Below, piece after piece: positions 1-9,414 of a stretch of 43,797 nt of DNA (position 1 is the stretch's first letter; the number at the start of each line of letters is the position of its first letter). A program made the position numbers and the translations under genes. Where the stretch lies: the NCBI GenBank assembly GCA_001969505.1, contig LSSK01001882.1, forward strand, positions 1-43,797, in the 5' to 3' direction. The notes beneath the pieces were generated by a model. The model was not told the DNA's origin. It was given only the letters and a program-made list of their open reading frames with translations, and did no database searches. This DNA is from Zancudomyces culisetae. Its lineage: Eukaryota > Kickxellomycota > Harpellomycetes > Harpellales > Legeriomycetaceae.

Positions 1-2063
1 TCCAAAATAGCGATTTCTTGCTGCTTCTGTCTGTCTAGTTCCTCGACCTCGCTGGTTTTTTGTTGAAGTACAAGTTTATCGCGCGTTATTCGTTGCAATG
101 TCTCTTTTAACTCTCGTTTTAGCTTTTCTTTTGACTGGTATTCATTGCTAGAAAGCTCCTCAGTACACTTCTTCTTTACCTGATCAGCTAATGACCGGCC
201 CGAAGTATTCAAAATAATTTCACCTTTACTATCTGTTTCAAAATATTTTTGAAAAATTGCAGCGTTTCTTTCAGTTACCTTATCACTCAAGAGACCCAAA
301 TCTGTACTAGCCACTCTCAACCTCTCTTTAAACTGTTCAATGAGTCTTATCAAGTTTTGATTGACTTTTGAAATTACAAATTTGGGGTGTTTTTCTTTTT
401 CACTACCAACTTGGTTTTCATTTCTAAACCTTTCAAGAGCCTCAGGAGTAGGATAAACATCAAACTTTTCCATCTCTATACACTCGTTTTTCCTTATTTC
501 TAAAACATCCACAACATTTGGCCAATTTCGTTGCTCGATATCCTCCTTATTTTCCTCCTGTACACTCTGGATGTTAATACTTGTACTTCCCATTGCACTC
601 TTCAAAGGCGTGGGCAATGGAATATGTATGGGTAACGACGTAGTAATGTCGTCTGGATGCTCTGTCAGCACAGTACCATCATTGCTGATCATGCTCCCAA
701 AATCCAAAACCTCTTCATTCATCTCCACAGACATGTTTTCAACATTTGATGCATACAATTGTGTTATCTCCATATTGGTATCCTCTATATTTGTTATTTA
801 TTATATTTTGTTTTACAGATTCGCATACTAACTAAAGATAATAAGTTTTGAGTTATGTAAATTACCCACTCACCACCAACTGCAATATTCGGATTAACCT
901 CGTTATAAAACTCTGTGAATTCCATTCCTGTCTCCGTATCATTATTAACCACACCTGTACCGGTTTGCTCCGTATCCACAACCTCATTTTGAATAAAATC
1001 AAATAACTTTCCCGTCTCATCAACACCTGTGCCTGTATTGAGTGCATTAAGCTCTCGGCTTCTCTTTAAGGCACCTGTAAGATCCGCTGTTTTGTTATCA
1101 TTGTACGAACCAAACTCATCGTCCTCACTCTCGCTCTCATCCTCGCTATCATCCTCGCTATCATCATCAACACCACCCATATCACTCCTCTCGCTATTAA
1201 TGACTGGTATTTCAAGTTCGATTTTATGTGGCCCAGTATTTCCCTCACTTATTGAACCAAAATCCATCATTGATTCCTCTGTTGATTCATACATACTCAC
1301 TTCAAAACTCTCCTCCTGCTCAAATGACCGACCATAAGGCATTTCGTTTCTTTCCTCGACAATCCCAATTCCTGTCATCGTGATTTCATGTGTACTGTCT
1401 TCGTCGCCACTAAATTTAATTATCAATTGCAATTTTACATTCTTGTTAATTTTGTATTTTGTATTGCCATTTTTTTTAGTATTCTTCGCATTCGCCATGA
1501 TTGGCGATTGTTAGACAATAAAAGCATCAAAATATTGACAAATTTTAGAATAAGTCTACAATAAAATCTCTTACTTGTTCTCCGGTTGTTGGTTAAATTC
1601 GATGGGTTCAAACACATTTAACTTAAAATCCTCCTGATCGCTGGCATCACTGTTATGGCTGTTCAAGCTGTCCAACCCCTCCCTCTTTGCACTACCCCAC
1701 GCTAAGGATGCTTTTTTAACTTCCAACACTTTGCCATCTCCTCCACTACCACTACTTTCACCTCCATTCCCATCATTCCCATCTTTCTTGCCATTGTCCA
1801 TACTATTTACTGTTTGCCTTCTTTTGTCATCGTTCCATTTTTTCGTATCAATGTTTCTATTTTCGATGAATATATAAAAAGTTTGTATTAAATCTCTGTT
1901 AATATAGAATGAACTATTAACACTAATAACAGTCAAATGTATTTCCTGTAAATGAATTAAGCAAAGAATAAAACAAGTTTTCTTACTTTACTCGCAGTTT
2001 TGAGGCAAAGCTAACCCGTCGATCCATCGGTTTTTCAAACTCATTTTTCCTAAAATTCTCCAT
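1..2063 (-). CDS. KNL1/Spc7/Spc105 kinetochore scaffold, N-terminal part (four exons, cut at window start)
   Basis: The outer KMN-network kinetochore scaffold recruits PP1 and, once phosphorylated by Mps1, Bub3-Bub1. Inferred exons on the minus strand are 2063-1987, 1856-1575, 1409-874 and 784-1. Phases join cleanly (2, 2, 1), giving 559 codons that are still open at the edge. Residues 16-19 are RVSF, preceded by Arg and followed by Ala, the classic PP1-docking motif near the start of KNL1. MELT-like motifs are MEFT (282-285) and MEIT (303-306). An acidic Asp/Glu/Ser tract lies near residues 200-220. From about residue 420 on the sequence is charged and coiled-coil-like, as before the RWD domains of Spc7, which would lie outside the window. 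The first intron is less certain: an alternative donor after codon 24 with an acceptor near 1946 also keeps the frame. Assignment rests on motifs and architecture, not an alignment. Confidence 0.75.
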
Positions 2064-2695
2064 TTTCAGAATTGATTTGTGACAGAGAATCGATGTTCAG
2101 GTTCGACTATGACTAGCTATATAATAAGATTAGTGTTTATAATTCTACAGTATGTTTGACAATATGTTATTTTTCCTTATTGTTATTTTGTAAATAGTTA
2201 AAATGGTATTTCAATCTAAATTAAATGCAAACTCTGTAAATCGCTTATAATCTTTGTTTATTCTAAAAATGTAAATAAAGCTTTCCAATAAGATCGTCGT
2301 ACAATATTTTAGCTTAGTTTTAATTTGTTAGATTCATTTCATTTTCTAATTGATACCAAGTCGTTTTACTGTATTAAAATATGAGTAGGTATTTTTGATA
2401 TACTTATGATCTACTCTGATGGGATTGCCATGTAAAACCAACAGAGATAGATTCCATAATAATATATAGATAAATAAATCTCAGATAATGTTAAATACTT
2501 TCAAAAAGCACATAATGCTATTCAGGCATAATGAAAAAAAGTTGGTGAAAAAGAGACTAATTAAAGAGATGCTGTCAAAGACCTGTGACTATAGAACAAA
2601 ATATTAATTTATTAAAAAGAAACAGGTTGAAAGAAAGTAAAAACCGTTCCTAAGGGATAATTTGGCCAGGATAAAAAGCCTAAAGTAAAAAATTC

Positions 2696-3048
2696 ATGAA
2701 AATAGTCTGTGTTGTTTGTGTAGTCTGTGTAAACGTTCAAAACATAATTGATAGGGGTTCAGAAGATAAAGTATTATCAAGACCCCTACGAGATGTAATA
2801 GACGAGTTAATAGATACGTTTATATATTGCTATCCACTGCTTGCAAAATTTTTAAGGATTCCTCTATTTATACTAAACATTATGAGTTTTCAAGTGTCGA
2901 TATACGTTGTTTGTATTCTTTTGCTAATATGATCAACCGTATCAAACACGTCAAGTTTTTCAACGTATTTATTGAGGAAAAGCGTAAACAAACGTTAAAT
3001 TATGTACTAAACATAAGTATCAAAGATTTACACAATAGTAGCACCTAG
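2696..3048 (+). pseudogene. Possible degraded coding fragment in two frames
   Basis: Two overlapping frames (2696-2932 and 2827-3048) have protein-like, charged and amphipathic composition. The first contains the string PLRDVIDELIDTF. The second contains KHVKFFNVFIEEKRKQTLNY and ends in a normal stop. The switch of frame inside an apparently continuous protein-like stretch suggests an old frameshifted gene fragment. There is no recognisable family and chance cannot be excluded. Confidence 0.2.
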
Positions 3049-4201
3049 AACTTGATCAAGATTTGCCCATTTCTATCTACAATGAGCATACTTTAATTTT
3101 CAGTTGTAATTTATATGTTATGCGATTCCATAAACAAGTGCAAAAGTATAAGTAAATCTTATGAAAAGTGGTTTTCACCACAATATATAAAAACACCCAA
3201 TTATCCTTGTATTTACTGCGGAGTCTATTATTTTGCAAAGGGAATAGTATAAGGATTGGGGAGGTGGTGATCTCTATTCTGGAATTGCCCTTTCCGCAGT
3301 TATTCTGTATTTTTAAATTCGAGTATATTAGCTTTCCTTACCAACAGAGTGCTTTATTAGCAAACTGTTTTCCCCGAACCAATGGTGAATGTGTATGAAG
3401 TGGAATCTCACAGGTGAGAGGTCAGAGGATCCCATTTGTAATTGGTGTAGAGCAGATTATTTACCCAGTATTTACACGTGATTGGCTGTAATAAACTATC
3501 TGGTAATAATGTTGATGGTTGAAATCGTATTACTAATCTATTGCACATTGACTAAAGAAAAAAAAAGACATTTACAAGGATAGGTAGCTAAAATGGATCG
3601 ATATTTTGAAGAACACTGCGCAGGCACAGATCACATAATGTATTTACGTATCTAGATGACACACTACTACACCACTTTCTTCATGGTGGAAATGAAACAC
3701 TCTGAAAATAATAAAATAAACCTGGTTGTGGTTCTGTTGCTCATAACACCCAACAAAGACGACATAATAAGTGACTGGAAAACATCTCATATTGTAATTA
3801 ACAATGTAATTTTAGCTAAATTATTTAATCCAAGTAAACTTTAGATGTGATTCCCACGGTAAAGAAACAATTTTTACTAAATATTGTATATTTTATTATC
3901 TTTTGTTGTCTTGTTCTAGTCACAGGAGGAATATGATTTGTCAGCAAAACCATCAAACTACTTCATGATATCTTTAGTATACAGAATTTAGTTTAATACT
4001 GCGGTATATTGGTGACATTGAAATGGACATACCTGTAACATACTCAACTTTAATAAAACACTAGCTGCGGATTTATAGCATTTAATTGTTTATGAATACT
4101 GTTCAAGGATGTTTTTAGTATAAATACTAGGCTATTTTCTCTGAATATCTTTAAAATAAATCATCAAGTCGATTTAGAACATCTTATGATATATTTATTA
4201 C

Positions 4202-4202
<1 letters not shown>

Positions 4203-4236
<34 letters not shown>
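4203..4236. repeat. TAA/ATA trinucleotide microsatellite
   Basis: About eleven perfect ATA/TAA units lie in intergenic DNA just before the small frame at 4275. It is a simple sequence repeat with no coding role visible. Confidence 0.9.
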
Positions 4237-4239
<3 letters not shown>

Positions 4240-4274
4240 TAGAAAAACAAACTTCAAAAATACAACAGAAAAAA

Positions 4275-4472
4275 ATGGATTTCCGTAGTGGATTGGGAAA
4301 GAGTTTCATAAAAAGCATTGTTGCAAGAGAAACTGTAGAAAATAATGTTGCAGGAAGCATCAAAAGCAACCAGAGCTCTAGGACTATAACCGAAAAATAC
4401 CACCCTGTGACTAAAGTAAACTACTACTCTACACCTGGGTATCTTGGTGAAGCAAGAAGTTATGTTTACTAG
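4275..4472 (+). CDS. Hypothetical 65-residue small protein (doubtful)
   Basis: The frame begins at an ATG preceded by an A-rich leader, a favourable context in AT-rich fungi, and ends in TAG. The product is polar with no membrane segment, signal peptide or cysteine pattern, and contains GLGKSFIKSI near its start. A similar nucleotide string recurs just after the stop (around 4487), so the frame may be part of a local duplication and not a gene. I do not recognise it. Confidence 0.2.
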   Translation: MDFRSGLGKSFIKSIVARETVENNVAGSIKSNQSSRTITEKYHPVTKVNYYSTPGYLGEARSYVY

Positions 4473-5137
4473 ATATCAAACGGATAGGGAAAGCTGGTTT
4501 CATAAAAAACACTATGAATAATGGTATATAGCAGATATACCGATATAAAAGCGATATAATAATAGTTTACCTCTGAGATTTAATTGAACTATGATACAAC
4601 GTTGAAAAGGTATCAACGGATATAGTATGTAGAAATCATATTTGTGTAGACACAAGACAGCCACAACTAGCTGGGTGTCTAATAGATACACCTGAGAATA
4701 TCCTCTGAATACCATAGCTATGCCCTTTGCAAAAAAAAAGAATGTTGTACAGGTTTGCGGGCCATGGGTGTATAAGTATCTTTATAATAGCAATCAAGCT
4801 TTAAAATTTAGTGAGCTTAATAGATAGCTATGTTTGATAGTGTTTTTAGATCGATATACTTTTTCCACTATAATTTATAAAATAAATATCACAGTAAACT
4901 ACAAAGAAAATAATCCTAGAGATTATCCATTCAACCTATTCCTCAACATTTCACCTTTACTATACTCGCTTCTTGTTTTTCTTAATTTTGGAAAAGATTC
5001 AAGAATAATATGTTCATCTGTTTCTTGCACTTAAAAGTCACCAGATATTGATTAAAAAGTATAAATTTCCACATTTCACTATATATTACCACTTTTGAAT
5101 CATAAATATGTTTGTCCAAACAACTAATATGCATCAT

Positions 5138-8100
5138 CTATCCTAATTCCAAATTTCCACTGCCTTTATTTTGACAAAACTCAATCAACTCGTGATCATC
5201 CAGGTCTTTCGCAATCTTCATGATCGATCCAATGTGCCTACTTATATCAGCACCATACTTTAACAGCAGTTTGATTAACTCTAAATTTCTATGGTAACAT
5301 GCTTCTCTAAGCCCATAGTCCTTCTTTAGTAACCTTGCGTTATTTTCAAATAAAAGTTTCAGCATTTTCAGATTATTATTTTCGCAAGCCTGAATCACTC
5401 CGCTCTTGCGTCCTCTTGTTAATCTTGCTCCCTTCTCCAACAACATTTTCAACATTTCTGTATTGTTCCTCTTACATGCCTGGAGAACATGATTATATTT
5501 GCTATCTTTTAAGGAGGTGGTATCTTTTAAAAGCAACTTAACTGCCTCTAGTTTATTTAACTCAATAGCAGTTTCAAGTAGGCGAGAACTACCACCGATA
5601 TAAGGACGATATGAAAGTACCAGTTTTAGTATTTTAATATCGCCTGTAATTAAACAATCCAAGTAGTCTGAATCTTTATCCACTTGTACTCCATGTTCCA
5701 GTAACAATCTGATAATTTCAAAGTTTTTTGTACCAAGTGCTAAATTTATAATATACTTGTTGGTTTTGACATTGAGTCCATTCTTCAAAAGTAATTTAAT
5801 CATGTCGATATTTTTATTTCCTATGACAGCTATTAGTACTTCAGAATGATTACAGAAATCAATCTTGTAGGCTAATAGTATTTTCAGTGTTTTAATATTA
5901 TCCATTTCAATTGCAATCTTTACTCCATTCAACAAATCACTATTCTGGATATTTTCACCCTTTTCAAGTAAAGTTTTAGTAATCTTGTATTCTTCGAGTT
6001 TACCGGTGTTTTCATGATCCAAGCAATCGAAATCTTGTACTCTTTTCCTCTTCTTTGTATTTATTTTGTCCTTTCTTTCCAATACTCCCAAACCATCATA
6101 ATACTCAAGAATCGTTTTTACTAACTCAATATTCTCGATAAAACACGCATACTCCAACTGATACCCACAAATGTTCCCTAGTGTAGCATTATTTTCTAGG
6201 AGATATTCTAGTATACTCCCGAGTCCCAGCATATACGCTATCCTGATTCCATTACGGTTTGGATCACTCAAATCAACTCCATTCTCCACCAACAGTTTAA
6301 CCATACCAAAGTTACCCAGTAAACATGCCATGTTAATGCAAGAATGTTTTGGATTCTTAGGTACCATACCACCACTCCTTATCCAGTGTTTCAATACCTC
6401 TACTTTATCTGATTTACAAGCTTCTTCAAATCCATCCGATCCTCCTTTTAGTTTCATACCTTTACTAATAAAGTAATTTATCCACCCGATATCACCTACC
6501 TTATATGCTGTTTTTAAAATCAAACCATCAGCTGAACTAACATCCATTTCATACTCAATCAATGGTTTCAGCATTTCAAAGTTTCGGATTGCTAATTCGG
6601 ATTTTGTTATCTCATGATATTTATAATTCGGTTCTAGTTTATTGTCAGCATGTCTATTATAGTTGGCTTCATCGCATTCAGAATCTTTCAACGTTTCTTC
6701 TAGATCATTTTCTATTATACAGTGAATTACATTACAAAATTTGGTATAAAAAGTTTTTTTATACCACAGATTATAATGGTATTTAACTAAATAGCCTATT
6801 ATATTAAAAGTTGTATTATTCTCTAGATTTCTAAGTTCTGAACTGATACACATCAACAAGTTTTTACAAAATCTTATGCTATACTCAAACCCTTCGAATG
6901 AAATATCACTTTTCTCACTAGCCCAAAAATTACATGCTACCCTTTTAGTCAGACACATTAGTGTTTTGTTAAACCTCAGCCTTGTTCTGACCTCATCTAT
7001 TGCTTTTGAAGCTTTTAGTCTGGAAATATCTTTATTAAATTCTTCTACCAGAAGTTCTGCTATCCCATGGTTATCGATATCACACAGATGTCGGATAGCA
7101 GCTCGTGCATCTGAATTGGCAGAAGCACCATTTTTCAACAATAACCGCAACATATCCATATCTCTGTTTTTGCTAGCAATTGCAGTTCCCATGAATCTTG
7201 GTGATTTTAAGTCTACCCCAGCTTCGATCAGTAAATTGGCGATTCTGATACTCCCGATTTTTACTGCTTTCTCTAGACAGGAAATTGTTACAGTATTTGG
7301 ATAATTATTGATAATTACTTGTGCCAATGAATAGTCCTTTTTCTTTATAACTGTTTTCAAAGCATTTTCATCTAGATCACCTTTCAGTCTATCACTGTTC
7401 TCTACCAGAAGTTTAATAAGCTCAATGCTATCTAGTTGAAACGCCAACACTGTTATTTTGCTGATATTTTCCGAGTTTAATTCCACTTGTAACATGTAAT
7501 TTTTCACCAAACTTTCCTTTTTATGGTGTACTGCTGTATCAAAGAGTATCTGTTTGTGGGTGTCTATAGAGCAGTTATCTTCAAGGTATTTTATTAAATT
7601 TTCCTTATCCCAAGAAATCGAATAGTATGAACATGCAATATAGATCAAAAAGCCCATTTTAGTTGTGTATTCGTATTCATCAATAAAGTTAACGAGTTTC
7701 CCAAACCTGTCAATGTAAAACTCACTTTTAAACCGCTTCAGTTCTTGAATAGTGAATTCTGTGTTGGTTTTTAAATCCAAAATTTGTTTTAAATGCTCAA
7801 AGTTATCCGATTCGCAGACTTTATCTGCATAGACCAATATGCAAAATATCATGTATTTGCTATCAATAAATCTCGTCTCGCTCCCAACAGACCCAGATAT
7901 TTCTAGAGGAATTTCGATTTTGGTATTGCAGACATCCACTAAAATCCCAGCAGATACACCTTTTACGGTACTACATATTTCTTTGTTCAGTAAAAAACCT
8001 ATTTGTTGAGTGATTAGTGGTCTTACACAAAGACACTCAGAAATTTTGATATCTTTGTGATCGCTAAGTAATTCGTTCATATTTAATGATAAATGTTCAA

Positions 8101-8539
8101 TATTGATGTCTAGATACTCGTTCTCTTTCATAAATAAAGTTCCCTGGTATACAACAGTTGATGTATTTTTGTCAATCACAAGGTACATTTTAAGCAGTTT
8201 ACTTAGTATTTTCCTCCAATTGTATTTTACTGCCAGATTTAGAGCAGTTTCGTATTCCAACTTTCTGAGTCTTTTAAAGACTAAAATTCCAACTGTTTCA
8301 ATCATAGCTATCCTGGTGTATTCTTCGAAAATTCTTAACATTTTTTTTATCGGGGAACTCCATGTATATGATACGACGTATTTAAGAATATACTTGCTGA
8401 TTGTACTCACCATTTGGGAGGCATAGTACATACTTTTGTTCAGTGATGATAAATAGGGGTTTTGGACAAGTACAAATATAGTTGACAGAATACATTCTGG
8501 AAGTTTGTAGAAAACACTGCTACTGCTGCTATCATCCAT
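5138..8539 (-). CDS. Large ankyrin-repeat protein with F-box-like N-terminus
   Basis: A single uninterrupted 1133-residue frame. Residues about 8-45 (LPECILSTIF then a Leu/Asn/Tyr-rich stretch) look like a degenerate F-box. If real, it would link the protein to SCF ubiquitin ligases. Two blocks of ankyrin repeats follow, at about residues 340-500 and 640-1120, with recurrent cores such as MIKLLLKNG, IIRLLLEHG, MLKMLLEKGA and LIKLLLKYGADI spaced about 32-35 residues apart. The TPLH motif is poorly kept, as in rapidly evolving families. A basic KKRKRV cluster near residue 827 is a possible nuclear signal. There is no signal peptide or membrane helix. Long single-exon ankyrin genes are, to my knowledge, expanded in some insect-gut fungi. 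The bound partner cannot be deduced. The start is the first ATG, immediately followed by Asp-Asp and a Ser run. Confidence 0.85.
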   Translation of the reverse strand: MDDSSSSSVFYKLPECILSTIFVLVQNPYLSSLNKSMYYASQMVSTISKYILKYVVSYTWSSPIKKMLRIFEEYTRIAMIETVGILVFKRLRKLEYETALNLAVKYNWRKILSKLLKMYLVIDKNTSTVVYQGTLFMKENEYLDINIEHLSLNMNELLSDHKDIKISECLCVRPLITQQIGFLLNKEICSTVKGVSAGILVDVCNTKIEIPLEISGSVGSETRFIDSKYMIFCILVYADKVCESDNFEHLKQILDLKTNTEFTIQELKRFKSEFYIDRFGKLVNFIDEYEYTTKMGFLIYIACSYYSISWDKENLIKYLEDNCSIDTHKQILFDTAVHHKKESLVKNYMLQVELNSENISKITVLAFQLDSIELIKLLVENSDRLKGDLDENALKTVIKKKDYSLAQVIINNYPNTVTISCLEKAVKIGSIRIANLLIEAGVDLKSPRFMGTAIASKNRDMDMLRLLLKNGASANSDARAAIRHLCDIDNHGIAELLVEEFNKDISRLKASKAIDEVRTRLRFNKTLMCLTKRVACNFWASEKSDISFEGFEYSIRFCKNLLMCISSELRNLENNTTFNIIGYLVKYHYNLWYKKTFYTKFCNVIHCIIENDLEETLKDSECDEANYNRHADNKLEPNYKYHEITKSELAIRNFEMLKPLIEYEMDVSSADGLILKTAYKVGDIGWINYFISKGMKLKGGSDGFEEACKSDKVEVLKHWIRSGGMVPKNPKHSCINMACLLGNFGMVKLLVENGVDLSDPNRNGIRIAYMLGLGSILEYLLENNATLGNICGYQLEYACFIENIELVKTILEYYDGLGVLERKDKINTKKRKRVQDFDCLDHENTGKLEEYKITKTLLEKGENIQNSDLLNGVKIAIEMDNIKTLKILLAYKIDFCNHSEVLIAVIGNKNIDMIKLLLKNGLNVKTNKYIINLALGTKNFEIIRLLLEHGVQVDKDSDYLDCLITGDIKILKLVLSYRPYIGGSSRLLETAIELNKLEAVKLLLKDTTSLKDSKYNHVLQACKRNNTEMLKMLLEKGARLTRGRKSGVIQACENNNLKMLKLLFENNARLLKKDYGLREACYHRNLELIKLLLKYGADISRHIGSIMKIAKDLDDHELIEFCQNKGSGNLELG

Positions 8540-9414
8540 TATGTTGTTAATATAATTGATTTAATCTTATTTTTTAACTTTGATTGTTTGAATGATATAA
8601 AGGTAATCCAAACAGAATTGATCGCAACCAGCGTAGTGGAAATTAGCTTGATTATATATCTTTCCCTTACAAATACTTGGGCTACACCATCGTTTGCTGC
8701 GCAGCGAATGTATCACTACAAAGATTATAACTGTTGGAAATGATTTGAGTGAAATGGTTGATGTGGAAAAAATTCCATTTTTTGGGTTTTATGGGCCAAT
8801 TTAGAAAAGATAGTTCTCGTGATTACTGAAAGCTTCCAGATTCAAGCTCAAGCTGCGTAAACTATTCATATTACTTCCATTTGAGTAAAATAGTCTAATT
8901 CTCCTTTTTTCTTTTTCCCGCCTGAAAGATAGTACTAGAGTCTAGGATAATTATGTCAAAACGGATAATATAACAAGAACATCTCTCAGAAAAACAAAAA
9001 ATAAAGGATTGGTCAGAACTTATGAAAGCACAGTATATATTTAGCGTTTCTAGAATAGTAGCTTGGAAAAGAATAGAACTATCTATTTTACTACCTCAAA
9101 ACTCCCTTTTGGAAAACTGGAAACGCTTCATTCAGACATATATAGGTGTAATTTACATTTAATTACTGATCAATATTATTTTTCAAAAGTGGAGAGGGAA
9201 AATATCAATTACCCAATGACAGCAATGAAATAAATCATGAACTAAAAAAATTTTTTATTGACATTAAAGAAAGCGACACTGTTTAGCTGCAAAGGTGAAT
9301 TAAAGTGCAATTAGAACTAAAGTGCTCAAATAACAGTTAGCAGGCGTAATCTTTTATAATTAGAAAAAGTGTATAAAGTAAAAAGAAAATAATCTAAAGA
9401 AAAAAGTTTGCAAA
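8540..9414. other. Intergenic, divergent promoters
   Basis: About 875 bases between the divergently transcribed ankyrin gene (-) and GluRS (+). It must contain both 5' regions. An AT-rich stretch precedes each ATG. I see no tRNA, repeat or open frame worth reporting, and no strong TATA box. Confidence 0.5.

Larger units (their letters stand above)
2064..5137. other. Gene-poor AT-rich intergenic region
   Basis: About 3 kb between the KNL1 start and the end of the ankyrin gene. I see no well-supported gene. It holds a weak coding-like stretch (2696-3048), a TAA microsatellite (4203-4236), a 65-codon frame (4275-4472) and an imperfect direct repeat (around 4294 and 4487). Other short frames here (for example 3168-3398, 3656-3844, 4834-5034) show no domain, signal peptide or convincing start context. 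Confidence 0.6.

Noticed and set aside
571-831. Plus-strand 86-codon frame near the left end
   Set aside because: It is antisense to the KNL1-like exons, which have consistent splice phases and motifs.
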